In this document: one piece after another, positions 26,069 to 36,364 of the stretch
How the letters are laid out: each line of letters starts with the position of its first letter
How positions within the stretch are numbered: position 1 is the first letter of the stretch
Assembly (NCBI GenBank): GCA_947650365.1
Contig: OX393549.1
Coordinates: forward strand, 30,223,209-30,287,208
DNA: 64,000 bases
Direction of reading: 5' to 3'
DNA from: Chamaelirium japonicum
Lineage: Eukaryota > Streptophyta > Magnoliopsida > Liliales > Melanthiaceae
The notes under the pieces: generated by a model
The model's input: the letters and a program-made list of their open reading frames with translations, nothing else
Told to the model about the DNA's origin: nothing
Database searches by the model: none
Program-made: the position numbers and the translations under genes

Positions 26069-27738
26069 ATGGCTCCGGCGACAAGGGGACGCAGGCGGAC
26101 GAGGGCCCGTATGGGGTCTGTGCACAGCGAACCCCCCGCTGAGACTCCCCAGCCCCTTGTCCCGCTCAGTGGCCAGCTCCTGTTGGAGATGTTGGCCACC
26201 CAGCGGGCAATGATGGAGGAGTTGACGCGCTTGCGTCAGGCCCCGGCGGCGAGCCGGCGATCAGGACCATCGAGGCCCGCATCCCCCGTGCGACCTCCCG
26301 TCTCGTCGCGTCTGCCCACGACCGTACCAGCGCGGTGAACTTCCCGCCCGGAACCCCCGGTTGAGAGGACGGCCGTGCGTGGAGCGAAGGAGACCCCACT
26401 CACAAGATTACAGAAGCTTGTAACTCAGCGGTCTAGCAACCAGGCGACCTCGCGCGCGACCATCCCTCGCCACCGTAGCCGGAGCGTCGACTCTGACGGG
26501 TCAGAGGCAAGGTCTCAAGAGAGGGATCGTGACCCGCGCCATCGACGACGAGGGAAAGAGCCCACGGTGGCTATACCTTCCGAACCTCGAGAGGCGACGG
26601 CCTCCCATAGACCAACCGCCATGCTGAAGGGATCCGCGGGCGAGCAGCCAGGAGGCCGCCGATCGGTGGCCCCCGAGGGTCGCCGCGGGGTGGATCAGAA
26701 CCTCCCTAGAGGGAGTTCACACGGCCGCCTAGGACCTGCGCAGCCGCCTTTGGGATTTCTCCTCGGGCACTGGTAGCGATCTAGTGCGCCAGTGGATTTA
26801 CTGGAGGATCTCGCCGCCCACGGAGGAAGCTCGCCCTTCACCAGCGAGGTCCACCAAGGGGGTTTTCCCACCATTGGACCCCGCCGAAGTTTGTTTTGTT
26901 CGACGGGTCGCAAGATCCTGTTGACAATCTCTTGGCCTACAGAAAGCTTCTATTTTTCCGGGACCAGGACCACGTCTTGTGCCGAGCGTTCCCGAGCAGT
27001 CTGACCGGATCGGCGTTGAATTGGTTCCAAAAGTTGCCGTCCGGCGTGATTCCCGACTTTCCAACTCTCTCTAGGCTATTCCTGGAGCAGTATCGCTGCA
27101 ATAGGCAGCCTGCGAAGAGGATCGAGTCTCTGTTTACTTTAGCCATGGGAGCTCGCGAAACGCTCCGGTGCTTTGCAACGCGATTCCGAAGCGCCTACCC
27201 CGCTCTGGAAGACGCGGCGGGCCAGGATCGTACCGTGGTGAGTGCTTTCAGAAGCGCCCTCCCCGAGGGGGGCAAGCTTCACGACGCCTTAGTGATCAAG
27301 GACCCTCGCACAATGGTTGAACTATTCGCCCTGGTCCAGCAACACATCAAGCTCGAAGATGCGGTGCTAGATCGGAAGGGAAAGGCAGTGGAGCAGCGAC
27401 CTCCCCCGGTTCTGCGACCTCTTGTCGTTAAGGCCGTGGAGAGGAGGGAGGTGCCACTTACGGTACCTTTGCCCGGACCGTCCGCAGCTCCTGCAGTATA
27501 GCCCGCTGAAGCCCCCGCGGCGGTCACTGGAAGGCCGGCGAACTGGCGCCTGCCTCCGGGACCCGGGGAGCGGGACTTCACCGTGCTGACCCACTCGCCG
27601 GGACAAATCTTCCATCAGATTCGGAATGAGCCTTTCTTCCAGTACCCGCCACCCCTACAGATCGGAGAGCCCGGCTCTACCGACAACTCACGGCGGTGCG
27701 CTTTTCATCGAAGCCCTGGGCGGGCCGAGATCCAGTAA
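26069..27738 (+). pseudogene. gag: Gypsy Gag, disrupted
   Basis: I chose the ATG at 26069 (MAPATRGRRRTRARMG), about 70 bp after the primer site. The N-terminal part includes a predicted helix, GQLLLEMLATQRAMMEEL, then a basic, disordered stretch. The frame is broken by TGA 26336-26338 and TAG 26774-26776, then shifts near 26880 into the frame of the retrotransposon Gag core. That core has FDGSQDPVDNLLAYR, ALNWFQKLP and FLEQYRCNRQPAKRI. TAG 27499-27501 breaks it again and it runs out near 27738. No CCHC zinc knuckle is visible, and the join to protease near 27690 changes frame, so some C-terminal Gag may be deleted. The core assembles virus-like particles in this family. Confidence 0.85.
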
Positions 27739-28354
27739 CGAAGCCCGCCGACGAGTCAGGGAGATGGAGCGGGCGTAGAAGGTATTTTCCGTCTCGCTAA
27801 CTCCTACTTTACTCCGAGCACCAAGGGTGGAAGCCCGTGATTTCCTCTGGTTTTCGGAAGATGACATGACTGGGGTCGTCACGCCCCACAATGACCCCCT
27901 CGTCATACGCCTGATGATGGCTAACATCGAGGTGAGGCAAGCTCTGGTTGATTCGGGGAGCGCCGTTGACATCCTTTTTCTGTCGGCCTACCTACGAATG
28001 GGGTTGAGACTTGCCGACCTGTCTCCCTCGACGAGCTCCCTCAGCGGATTCACCGGTGAGCTCGCCAAAGTGGCAGGAGAGATAACCCTTACCGTGACCG
28101 CGGGCCCGGAGGCTCGCCAAGTCCGCTTCGCGGTAGTGGACGGGAATTCCGTCTTTAATGCCATCCTTGGGCGGCCTTGGCTAAGGCAGATGAAGGCGGT
28201 ATCTTCACCCAACCATCAGGCCCTCAAATTCCCAACCACGAGCGGGGTCGTAGTTATTCGGGGGGATCAGGTAACCGCAACCAGGTGTGAGCAGGATGTT
28301 CCTCACCTCATGGACATGGAGGTCGCCGAGGCCAAGAGGCCCGCACCCTCCTAG
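27690..28354 (+). pseudogene. pol: Gypsy protease region
   Basis: In frame 2, GGALFIEALGG leads into a linker with TAG at 27776-27778, then the protease region from about 27827. The retropepsin active site is QALVDSGSAVDILF. The following NAILGRPWL block, in the usual place for the second conserved protease motif, supports this. The frame ends at TAG 28352-28354 and continues unshifted into the RT part. The apparent start at 27827 is a GTG inside the polyprotein and is not a real start. Confidence 0.88.
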
Positions 28355-29410
28355 CAATTACCGCCCGATACGAGCGAGCTCCTGGGGAGCCCGCTGGGGG
28401 CCTCCTCGCCTAAGTCCCCTACTCCATCCTCGGGTGGAAGCGGTGTGGATCTTAAGTTGGAGGAAGGTCGCCTAACAACCCCCAAGAGAGGAAGTTTTCC
28501 AGTTGCCGAACCACTTCAAGAGATCAACATTAGCGGCAAAGAAGGGCCGAGAATTGTTAGTCTCGGGACCTCGTTAACCGAGGGCGAGGTCCTGGCCATA
28601 ACCAACTTGCTCAGGGAATACCGCGACGTATTCGCTTGGAGCTTCGCGGACATGCCAGGGATTGACCCGGAGGTCGCCTGTCATCGTCTGCACACCGTGA
28701 AGGAGTTCCCGCCGGTCAAGCAGAAAGCTCGGCACATACCTGCTGCGAAATCCGTCACAGTGGCAGCAGAGATAGACAAGCTAGAGCGAGCTGGCTTCAT
28801 ACGCGAGGCGCACTTCCCCGAGTGGATCTCCAATATCGTGGCGATTCCCAAGAAGAGCGGAGCGGTCAGAGTGTGCATTGACTTCTCCGACCTCAATAAG
28901 GCATGCCCGAAGGACGGTTTTCCTCTTCCACGGATAGGCGCACTGGTCGACGCAGCTGTCGGGTTCCGGGCTCTATCTTTCATGGATGGATACTCAGGGT
29001 ATAACCAGATACCCCTCCACCCCGAGGATCAGGAGAAGACTGCCTTCTACTCTGGAGCGGGCTACCAGAAGCTATACTGCTATCGAGTGATGCCTTTCGG
29101 ACTTAAGAACGCCGGAGCGACCTACCAAAGGTTAGTCACTCAGATGTTTAAAAATCAGATCGGTAGAAATGTCGAGGTTTATGTTGACGACCTTCTGGTA
29201 AAGAGTCGAGAGCGAGGAGGGCATGTCGCTGACCTCCGCGAAACCTTCGAAATACTGAGAAAGTACCAAATGAGGCTGAACCCGGCGAAGTGCGCATTCG
29301 GGGTGACTTCGGGGAAATTCCTCGGGTACCTGGTCACCCACAGGGGGATCGAGGCCGACCCTGGGCAAATCCGAGCACTTATCGAAATGCCCGCACCAAG
29401 AACCCGGTAG
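28355..29410 (+). pseudogene. pol: Gypsy reverse transcriptase
   Basis: After a proline- and serine-rich linker comes a Ty3-type RT: KLERAGFIREAHFPEWISN, VRVCIDFSDLNKACPKD, SFMDGYSGYNQIPL, MPFGLKNAGATYQRL and the catalytic VYVDDLLVKS. FLGYLVTHRGIEADP marks the thumb and connection. The catalytic aspartates are present. TAG 29408-29410 cuts the frame just before the RNase H part. The enzyme copies the element RNA into cDNA. Confidence 0.95.
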
Positions 29411-30439
29411 GAAGTCCAGAGATTGAGCGGGCGAATCGCCGCGCTCAATCGGTTTATATCCAAATCCTCAGACAATTGCCGACCTCTTTTCGAGCTGCTG
29501 CGAAAAGGAGCGAGCATTTGTTGGGATGAAAAATGCGAGCGCGCCTTTCAGAAGATAAAGGACTATCTGGCGAGCCCGCCGATCCCAGCGGCACCAAAAG
29601 ATGGCGCCGAGCTTGGCGTATATCTCGCGGTTACGGAGAGTGCAGTAAGCGGGGTCCTTGTAGTGGAAGAAGCAAAGGTAGAGTGGCCTGTCTACTTTGT
29701 GAGCCACACGATGCTTCCCGCCGAGCTCCGGTATCGACCAATCGAGAAGGTCGCATTGGCCTTGGTCCTTATCGCGAGAAAGCTTCACCCCTACTTCTCG
29801 GCGCACACCGTCAAAGTCATCACAGAGCACCCCCTGAAGAGCGCGCTCTCCAGGCCTTCGGTAGCCGACAGGTTGTATCGATGGTCTGCCGAGCTCGTCG
29901 CCTATGGTTTGGAGTATGTCCCTCGAGTTGCTGTCAAAGGGCAGGCTCTCGCCGATTTCTTGGCGGACTTCCCCATAGAAGAGCCAGTCCAGTACCAGGA
30001 GGATGAGCCAACTGAGGCACACCCTGGGATGGCGAGGTTCTTGGACAACCAAGGCGAGCTTCCTCCAGCTGAGCGTTCAGAGGTGGCGGGCTGGGAATTA
30101 TTCGTTGATGGATCCTCCAACGCTTTGGGGGCTGGGATCGGGGTCGCACTGATCGCCCAGTCGGTACTTCTGGAGAAATCAGTCCGGCTGGATTTCGCTG
30201 CTACCAATAATGAGGCGGAATATGAGGCGCTGCTGGCTGGTTTGGAGCTCGCTCAAGAGGTAGGCGCCAAATGCTTGAAAGTCTTTAGTGATTCCCAGCT
30301 AATTATTTGCCAAATCAATGGGGAGTTCGAAAAGATCTCTTTCGAGCAAATTCCGCGAGCCGATAATAGGCGAACTGATGCCTTGGCAAACACCGCCTCC
30401 CTGCTGGGAACATCAGAAGCTCGCCAGATTATAATCTAG
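29411..30439 (+). pseudogene. pol: Gypsy RNase H plus archaeal-type RNase H
   Basis: The frame continues unshifted. The first RNase H (about 29520-30000) has CERAFQKIKDYL, YFVSHTMLPAELRYRPIEK and VITEHPLKSAL; it appears divergent in some catalytic positions. The second starts near 30090 with WELFVDGSSNALGAG, NNEAEYEALLAGLELA, VFSDSQLIICQ and ADNRRTDALA, carrying the D-E-D-D catalytic set. Two RNase H domains in tandem are the hallmark of Tat elements. The segment ends at TAG 30437-30439. Confidence 0.93.
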
Positions 30440-31636
30440 GTCCAAAATCAGTCTCGGCTCCAAATGATAGAGCCCGCTGTTAACCAAGTTTCTGCCGACG
30501 TATCACCCGGCGGGTGGATCGCTCCCTTCTGGCGGGCCGAATCTTCGTTGCATCGAGAGCCCGGAAACCGAAGAAGCACTGAATTGCATCCACTCTGGCA
30601 AGCTGGGAAACCACGCTGGTGGGCGATCTCTAGCTGCGAAAGTACGAAGGCAAGGGTACTGGTGGCCCACTCTGGAGCAAGACGCTTTGAAGGTCGCCCA
30701 GAGGTGCATCCAATGCCAGAAGCACGCCACGACGAATCATATGCCCGCAGAAGAACTACACCCTCTGGTGAGCCCCTGGCGTTTCCAGCAATCGGGGTTG
30801 GACATTGTGGGACCTTTCCCTGTGTCAGCCCGGCAGAAGAAATTCATCTTAGTAGCTACGGACTACTTCACCAAATGGGTGGAAGCGGTCCCGCTAGCTA
30901 AAATTGGTGAGAAGCAAGTAAAGGACTTCCTTTGGAAGAATATCTTCTGCCGCTTGGGCTGCCTCGAGTGCTAATCACCGACAATGGTCGCCAGTTCGAC
31001 AATCGCTTGATAAGAAGCTTTTGCGTTGAATATGGGGTCGACCTAAGGTTCTCGTCCCCAAGGTACCCTCAAAGCAACGGGCAAGCTGAAGCTACGAACC
31101 GTGTAATCCTAGACAACCTCAAGAAAAGGTTGGAAGGAAAGAAAAGACTGTGGGAGCAGGAGCTTGACGGCGTGCTATGGGCTTATCGTACCACTCCACG
31201 TCGCTCGACCAACGAATCGCCTTTCAGCCTAACTTACGGGTGTGAAGCGGTGCTACCCATCGAAGCCGAGCTGCCGACCGAAAGAAAGCTCACTGCAGAT
31301 GAGGTCGATAATGACGCTCTGCTCGCCGAATCCCTCGATTAGCTCGAAGAGAGACGAGAGCGTGCCAATCTACACCTCACCGGGTACAGGCAAGAAATGA
31401 AGCGCACCTACGACAAAAGAGTCCGCCATCGGGCATTCAAAGCCGGGGACATGGTGATGAGAAAGGTGTTCGCAAATACACAGGAGTCTAATACAGGGAA
31501 GCTCGCGGCGAACTGGGAAGGCCCCTACGTAATACGCGAAGCGCGAGGCTCGGGGGCTTACCAGTTGATGACCGCTGAAGGCGACCTATTAGAGCGACCT
31601 TGGAATGCTTTGCACCTTCGCAAATTTTATGCATAG
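30440..31636 (+). pseudogene. pol: Gypsy integrase, two frameshifts and one stop
   Basis: The frame first runs on to about 30520 and then shifts. From about 30540 the next frame carries the N-terminal zinc region (CIHSG, GNHAGGRSL, RCIQCQKH) and the first core aspartate in LDIVGPF. The usual linker before the zinc region is short, so a deletion is likely. A further one-base shift near 30957 moves to the frame with ITDNGRQF and SNGQAEATNR; the spacing between catalytic D and E is exactly 35 residues. TAG 31340-31342 interrupts the C-terminal part, which ends KLAANWEGPYVI...ALHLRKFYA at the natural stop 31634-31636. Confidence 0.92.
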
Positions 31637-32447
31637 GGAATTTTGTAAATTATCTTCTGAAGTTATGAATGAACGATGGAGGTTTCAACAAAGAATTTAA
31701 CTCGGAAGCTCGACGTTGCAAGAGCTCGCTTGATCTACAAGGTAGTCCGCCGTTGTGCGGAATTAAAGCAAGACCGGGATCCTCAGAGGCAACCAGTGGG
31801 CGACCTTGAGTTTCCCGGGGCAGTCCGCCGTTAAGCGGACTTAAAGCAAGACCGGGATCCTCAGAGGCAGCTAGTGGGCGACCTTGAGCTTCCCGGGGCA
31901 GTCCGCCGTTGTGCGGACTTAAAGCAAGACCGGGATCCTCAGAGGCAGCCAGTGGGCGACCTTGAGCTTCCCGGGGAAGTCCACTACCAAGTGGACTCTA
32001 AACCTAACCAGGATCCTTCGCGTTCACCTGCCATGAACGGAAGCATCCTGGCGTTGGCATACCCCTCGAAGGGCGAGCCCGCCGAACAGGATCATCGAGA
32101 GAAATTAACCGGGCAGGGGGCAGCTAGCACTTATTAGTTTCCTTTAAAAATAAAAATGGTTCAAGTCTCTGAGTGTAGGGAAGTTTTTGAAATCGTTTGG
32201 TTTGCTTATCGTTTTTCGGGCTCAGAGACTAATTGCGTTTTTGCGAGCATGCCGAGTTTTTCGTTTGTATATACTTTAAAATAAAAAGGTTGAATCGAAT
32301 TAGCTGCCTCGCCCGGGGTATCACTCTCGAGATCGCTGCGAAACTCCTGAAGCGGACTCATGAGCAAGACAGAGAAAGAAGTAGAAACAAGTGGACTCAA
32401 AAAGTATTCATTTCATTCATTGTTTAAAGATTACAAAGAGATACAGC
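31637..32447. other. Gypsy spacer between pol and antisense gene
   Basis: Apart from the 78-bp repeat, this stretch shows no domain or conserved frame. The end of the sense pol unit and the 3' end of the antisense gene face each other here, so it should contain 3' end-formation signals for one or both transcripts. I cannot place them with confidence. Confidence 0.6.
31743..32025 (+). repeat. 78-bp tandem repeat after Gypsy pol
   Basis: Three full units start at 31743, 31821 and 31899, spaced exactly 78 bp, and a diverged partial unit starts at 31977. Each carries a hairpin near its start (AGTCCGC, six-base loop, GCGGACT). The period is 26 codons and one frame is mostly open, but unit 2 has TAA in it, so coding is doubtful. 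Tandem repeats after pol are known in Tat elements and can seed satellites. Confidence 0.9.
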
Positions 32448-35373
32448 CTAAGCAGGGCCCGCGCCAGCGCCCTCGTCGTCGCCGCCGTGCTTCCTCTTCT
32501 TCGACCTTTCGGCCTTGTATTTCTCGATGGCATCCAGCGCGCCCTTCTTGAGAAGCTCGTCCAGCTGCGACTGGAGGCGCTCTCGCTGGGAGTTGAGGTC
32601 GCGAAGATGTGCCTCCTTCAGTACCGCGATCTCGTTCCGGGAGGCCGCCACCTGGCTGCGGAGCTCGACGATCTCTTTCTGGGCGGCCTCTTTAACGTTG
32701 GTCGCCTCTTGTAGGTCCGCGACGGCACGGGCATGGGCGTCCTTAACCGAGGCTAGCCCTATGGTGAGAGTGGCAGCCCGCTGGTGCAGTTGGACAACCT
32801 CTGTATCAACAGAGGCGGCCTGCTGGCGCAGCCGGTCCACCTCAGCTTGGAGCTCGCCGGATCGGTCCGCCTGATGAAGCTGATGGATATGCTCATCTAC
32901 TCTCCTCTCCGAGCTATGGAGAGTGTCATCGTAGAGGGCGATAGTATCCCCCGCCACGCCAGCGACCTCATCGGCGAGAGCCCGGCTGACCCGCTCCACC
33001 TATGGCAAAGTAAAACGGTGGAGTTAGAAGAAAATTGGAACAGGAAAGGGATGTAAGCCAAAGCAGCGCAGAGATAAATCTTACCTCGACGAGCCGATTG
33101 ATAAGGACGATGTAGGGAGTCCGGGCGAAAATGTTGCGCCCCAAGATACCCCGCGTATAGTAGGGGGCGCACTCAGGGCCGCCAGAGGAGGAGCCCGCCT
33201 GGCTTCCCTCGATCGGAGCGGCTAGAGGAGGCAATATGGCGGCAGCATCAGCGGGCTCGAGCACCGCGGGGGCCACGACCGGAGCGGCCTCAACCCCTTG
33301 GGCGCTGGGACCCTCTTCAGCGGCCAAGGATGGCGTGGCGATTTGCCCTTCTTCGGGCACACCCGGGTCTGATGCTTCCGAGCTGGAGCTCGGAAGATCG
33401 TCCAGGATGGTCCCCAGGTTCGGAGACCAGTAGACCAACCCGCCCAGCTCCGGGAGAGGAGGAACCTCAAGAGCGGCAGGCGCGGGCTCAGGCGCGGGCG
33501 CGCTAGGAGCCATAGGCGCGGGCTCGGGCGCGGGCGCGCTGAGAGCAGGCGCAGGCGCGGGCTCGGGCGCGGGCGCGCTAATAGCAGGCGCAGGCGCGGG
33601 CTCGGGCGCTGGCGCGCTGATAGCCTGCGCGAGCGCGGGCTCGGGCGCAGGCGTGCTGGCAGGCACGGGCTCGGGCGCGGGCGCAAGCGCGGGCTCGGAC
33701 TCGGGCGCGGGCGTGGACTCGGGTGCGGGCGCGGGCACGGGCGTGGGCACGGGCGCGCCAGCAGTAGAGGGCGCGGGCGAGCTACAGCCAGACGCACCCG
33801 GTGCAGAGGGCGCCGGCACGGGCGCAGGCGCGGGCACGAGCGCGCTAGCAGCAGAGGGCGCAGGCGCGCTGCGGGAAGACGCTGCCGTTGCAGCAGGCTC
33901 GGCAGCGCGGGCCGGCTCCTCTTCTTCTTCCTCTTCCTCGGCTGAGCTGGAATCCTCGCAGGATCCCAAGCCCGCTTCCTCCAGAGCGGCTTTCCTCCTC
34001 CGCTCCTCAGCGACTCGCGCAAAGGCTTCACGAGCTTTGCGGACGACGTCGTCTTCCCCCGTTGGGCGGGCTGCTGGAGCTTTCTTCTTCTTCTTCTTTA
34101 CATGGGCGCCCTCCATCTCTGGGGTCATTACCGCGACAAAGAGGGGTTTAGAGAGGTCGCCCGGGAACCCGCGCATCAGTACCTCGGCCATTGGGGTTTC
34201 CACCTCCGCCATGCCAAGGAGGAGCTCGATGCACGGGTCCTCAGGGTCGACCATCACAACTTGACGTCGTGGGGGTTCCGAAACTGAGGAGCACGTAGGG
34301 GGACTGGAAGCTAAGGGGAAGTTCGCCTGACCTGGGGCAACCTCGCGGGGTGGAGGCGGCGGCGAGGGAATATCCTCCTCGCGGAGCATCTCGATGGTGT
34401 CTTCATCGGCGAGCCTAATCGGAGAAGCCTGCTTCTTCTTCCCCTTCTTCGCCGAAGAGGTGCCGGCGCCGGAGGTCGTAGGAGCCGCCTTGGAGGTCGC
34501 CCCGGTACGGCGAGAGACCGCCACCTTCTGGCGCGGGTTCTTCTGGCGGGTGGTGATGGCGCCAGTCCGGAGGTCCTTCCAGAGGAAGGAGAAGTTCGAA
34601 GCCAGGATCTTCTCAGGAGTTCGCCCGTCAAGGAACTCCAAGATCGCTTTGTCGAGAGCTTGTTCCTGGGCCTCGGAGATGCACTTTTTCCCTTTGGCAC
34701 GGTACTCGGCGATCTCTTTGAGCTGGGGGAGGGGCGACCTTCCGGGGTGAGCAGGAACGCCGGCACAGGGACCTCGCCACTCCCCCGCGACGACAAAGGG
34801 GTACTCTTTCCAATACCTATCCTTGTTTTCGACCGCGGAGAAGGGGAGCACCTCGCCGGAGCGGCCTGTGAGGTAGAACAGGCCGCAGCCTACCTCGTGG
34901 AAGATGGGCCCCAGCTTGAGGGACCATTTCTTCAGTAGGTAGGCGAGGGGGATCCTCACGTTAAGGGCTTCTTCGATCCGAGAGAGCCCATAGAGGATCC
35001 CCCATGAGTTTCCTGGAAGCTGGGCGGGGCATAAGCCCGCCAGTTCCAGTAGCTCGCTGGCCAAATGGTTCAGGGGGAGCCGGAGCCCTGACCAGATTTG
35101 CCCTACGGAGACCGCGGTGCAGGAGAGCGGCCTCCCCGAGCGAGGGAGGGGCAGAATGGAGAGCTCCCGGAGAATGCCCACTGCAGTCCTCACACTGTCG
35201 GGGACGGGCGCGCCCCCGATGTCGTGCAACCAGATGACGGCGGGCACCTTGACGGGAGCCTCGCCCTCAGCGCCGGAAGCGCGCACTGCAAGAGGAGCGA
35301 TGTTGAGGGGCTCCTCTTAAGAGGACGTAGCAGCAGCAGCAGCGGCAGAAGAAGCGGCAGCAGAGGAAGCCAT
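32448..35373 (-). pseudogene. Antisense gene of Tat element, two exons, early stop
   Basis: The gene lies between pol and the 3' LTR on the opposite strand. The likely start is ATG at 35373 (MASSAAASSAAAA). An in-frame TAA at 35317-35319 breaks it after 18 codons, and the frame then stays open. Exon 1 runs to 33085 and exon 2 is 32999-32448, joined by an 85-bp phase-0 intron; from the GTG at 35286 the joined frame is 734 plus 183 codons. In order: a plant 'gypsy-type transposase' N-terminal domain (LPLNHLASELLELAGL, AQLPGNSWGILYGL), lysine-rich NLS-like runs, an acidic run, a long Ala-Pro tract built from a 39-bp DNA repeat (about 33470-33660), and in exon 2 a coiled coil and basic tail (KRKHGGDD). 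Function is unknown; antisense frames here are typical of the lineage. Confidence 0.85.
33000..33084 (-). other. Intron of the antisense gene
   Basis: On the minus strand exon 1 ends GTCGAG, the intron begins GTAAGA and ends TTTGCCATAG, and exon 2 begins GTGGAG. It is 85 bp long, T-rich towards the 3' end, and falls exactly between codons (phase 0). Without splicing, the exon 1 frame runs 38 codons past the splice site (4 of them beyond the intron, already in exon 2) to a stop; splicing joins it to the long coiled-coil frame. The size and signals fit a short plant intron. Confidence 0.85.
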
Positions 35374-35467
35374 GAGAGCGGGAGGGCGCTAGAAAGCTGC
35401 GAGCTGAAAGCAAAGGGGAAAGGGAGAGCTGTTTTCACGCGGCGGTAAAAAATCGCCCCCCGTCCCC

Positions 35468-35475
35468 TATTTATA
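35468..35475 (-). promoter_or_regulatory. TATA box of the antisense gene
   Basis: The minus strand reads TATAAATA within the palindrome CCTATAAATAGG. It is 95 bp upstream of the ATG at 35373, so transcription would start near 35440 with a leader of about 70 bases. It is a strong match to the plant TATA consensus and implies that the antisense gene does not depend on the LTR. Confidence 0.72.
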
Positions 35476-35479
35476 GGCA

Positions 35480-36351
35480 AGTGAGAGACAGGTGAATCGA
35501 TCCGCAGTTAATGCCCAAGCCAGCTCGGCGAGGCGACGTGACGGCGATCGAAGCGACAGCTCGCTTCTTTCCAATCGTCGAGCGCCACGTAGGCCACGCG
35601 TGGAAAAGGCTGCGCCGGCGCCGACACTGTCATTTACTGACAAAAGAAGAGCGAATGAGGAGGAGACACGTGTCTCGCGCCGATCGGGATCTCATGATGA
35701 GATTCGCTGTATCAGCATTGAGCCTCGCGCCGCAGTTAAGGTGAAGCGACAGTTGGAGATTTGGCATGATACCCAAGTCACAAGACCGCTCGCGGCAGGT
35801 GCCCGCAGCTCGCTCGAGGCAGACCCAGACCGCGTGTGACAAGCTCGCACCGGAAGGAGATCGCTCGTTGCTGACGCTCCCGGCCCGCCCAGCGTTTGAA
35901 AAGTACTGAGAGTCAAAGTTCTCGATGCAGATCATTCCCGGCTGGAGCCCGCAGCTCGCCCGACGCAGACCCTGACCCGTGTGGCAAGCTCGCACCGGAA
36001 GGAGATCGCTCGTGGCTGACGCTCCCGGCCCGCCCAGCGTTTGAAAAGTATTGAGAGTCAAAGCTCTCGACGCAGATCGCTCCCGGCTGGAGCCCGTAGC
36101 TCGCCCGAGGCAGACCCTGACCGCATGTGACGAGCTCAAATCGGAAGGAGATCGCTCGTGGCTGATGCTCGTGGCCCGCCCAGCGTTTGTGAAATACTGG
36201 CAGTCAAAGCTCTCGGCGCAGGCTGCCCATGGCTACTATCTCCGTCCCGCCAGGAAACTGTTGCAGCAGACATTGATATCAGGCACATTACCAGGGATAG
36301 GAGCTCGCTAAGACTCCTGAGCAAGCGTCGAGTTTCCTCGATCACTCACTC
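35480..36351. other. Gypsy 3' untranslated region
   Basis: Between the antisense promoter and the polypurine tract I find only the 145-bp repeat and flanking unique sequence. No coding domain is visible. Confidence 0.6.
35800..36240. repeat. 145-bp tandem repeat upstream of antisense gene
   Basis: Three imperfect units are recognised by GACAAGCTCGCACCGG-like blocks starting near 35834, 35979 and 36125, spaced 145 and 146 bp. Shared blocks include AAGGAGATCGCTCGT, CGGCCCGCCCAGCGTTTG and GAGAGTCAAAG. The third unit is more diverged. The array lies 0.3-0.8 kb upstream of the antisense TATA box and could act as its enhancer or as a 3' UTR repeat of the sense RNA. Translations on either strand show no known domain. 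Confidence 0.85.
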
Positions 36352-36364
36352 AGGAGGGGGGTAA
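36352..36364 (+). other. Gypsy polypurine tract
   Basis: AGGAGGGGGGTAA lies directly before the 3' LTR start TGTTGGGGG. This is the expected position and composition of the plus-strand DNA primer site. Confidence 0.85.

Noticed and set aside
28681-28983. Minus-strand open frames overlapping Gypsy RT and RNase H
   Set aside because: The plus frame carries the complete RT motifs; minus frames there have no domain and are shadows of GC-rich coding sequence.
31874-32137. 87-codon frame across the 78-bp repeat as a real gene
   Set aside because: It begins inside a repeat unit, the same frame has TAA in the previous unit, and no domain is visible; the 26-codon period alone explains the openness.
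33653-34264. 203-codon plus-strand frame opposite the antisense gene
   Set aside because: It is the mirror of the Ala-Pro and Glu-rich tract of the minus-strand gene; low complexity keeps several frames open. The minus frame has the domains and intron.
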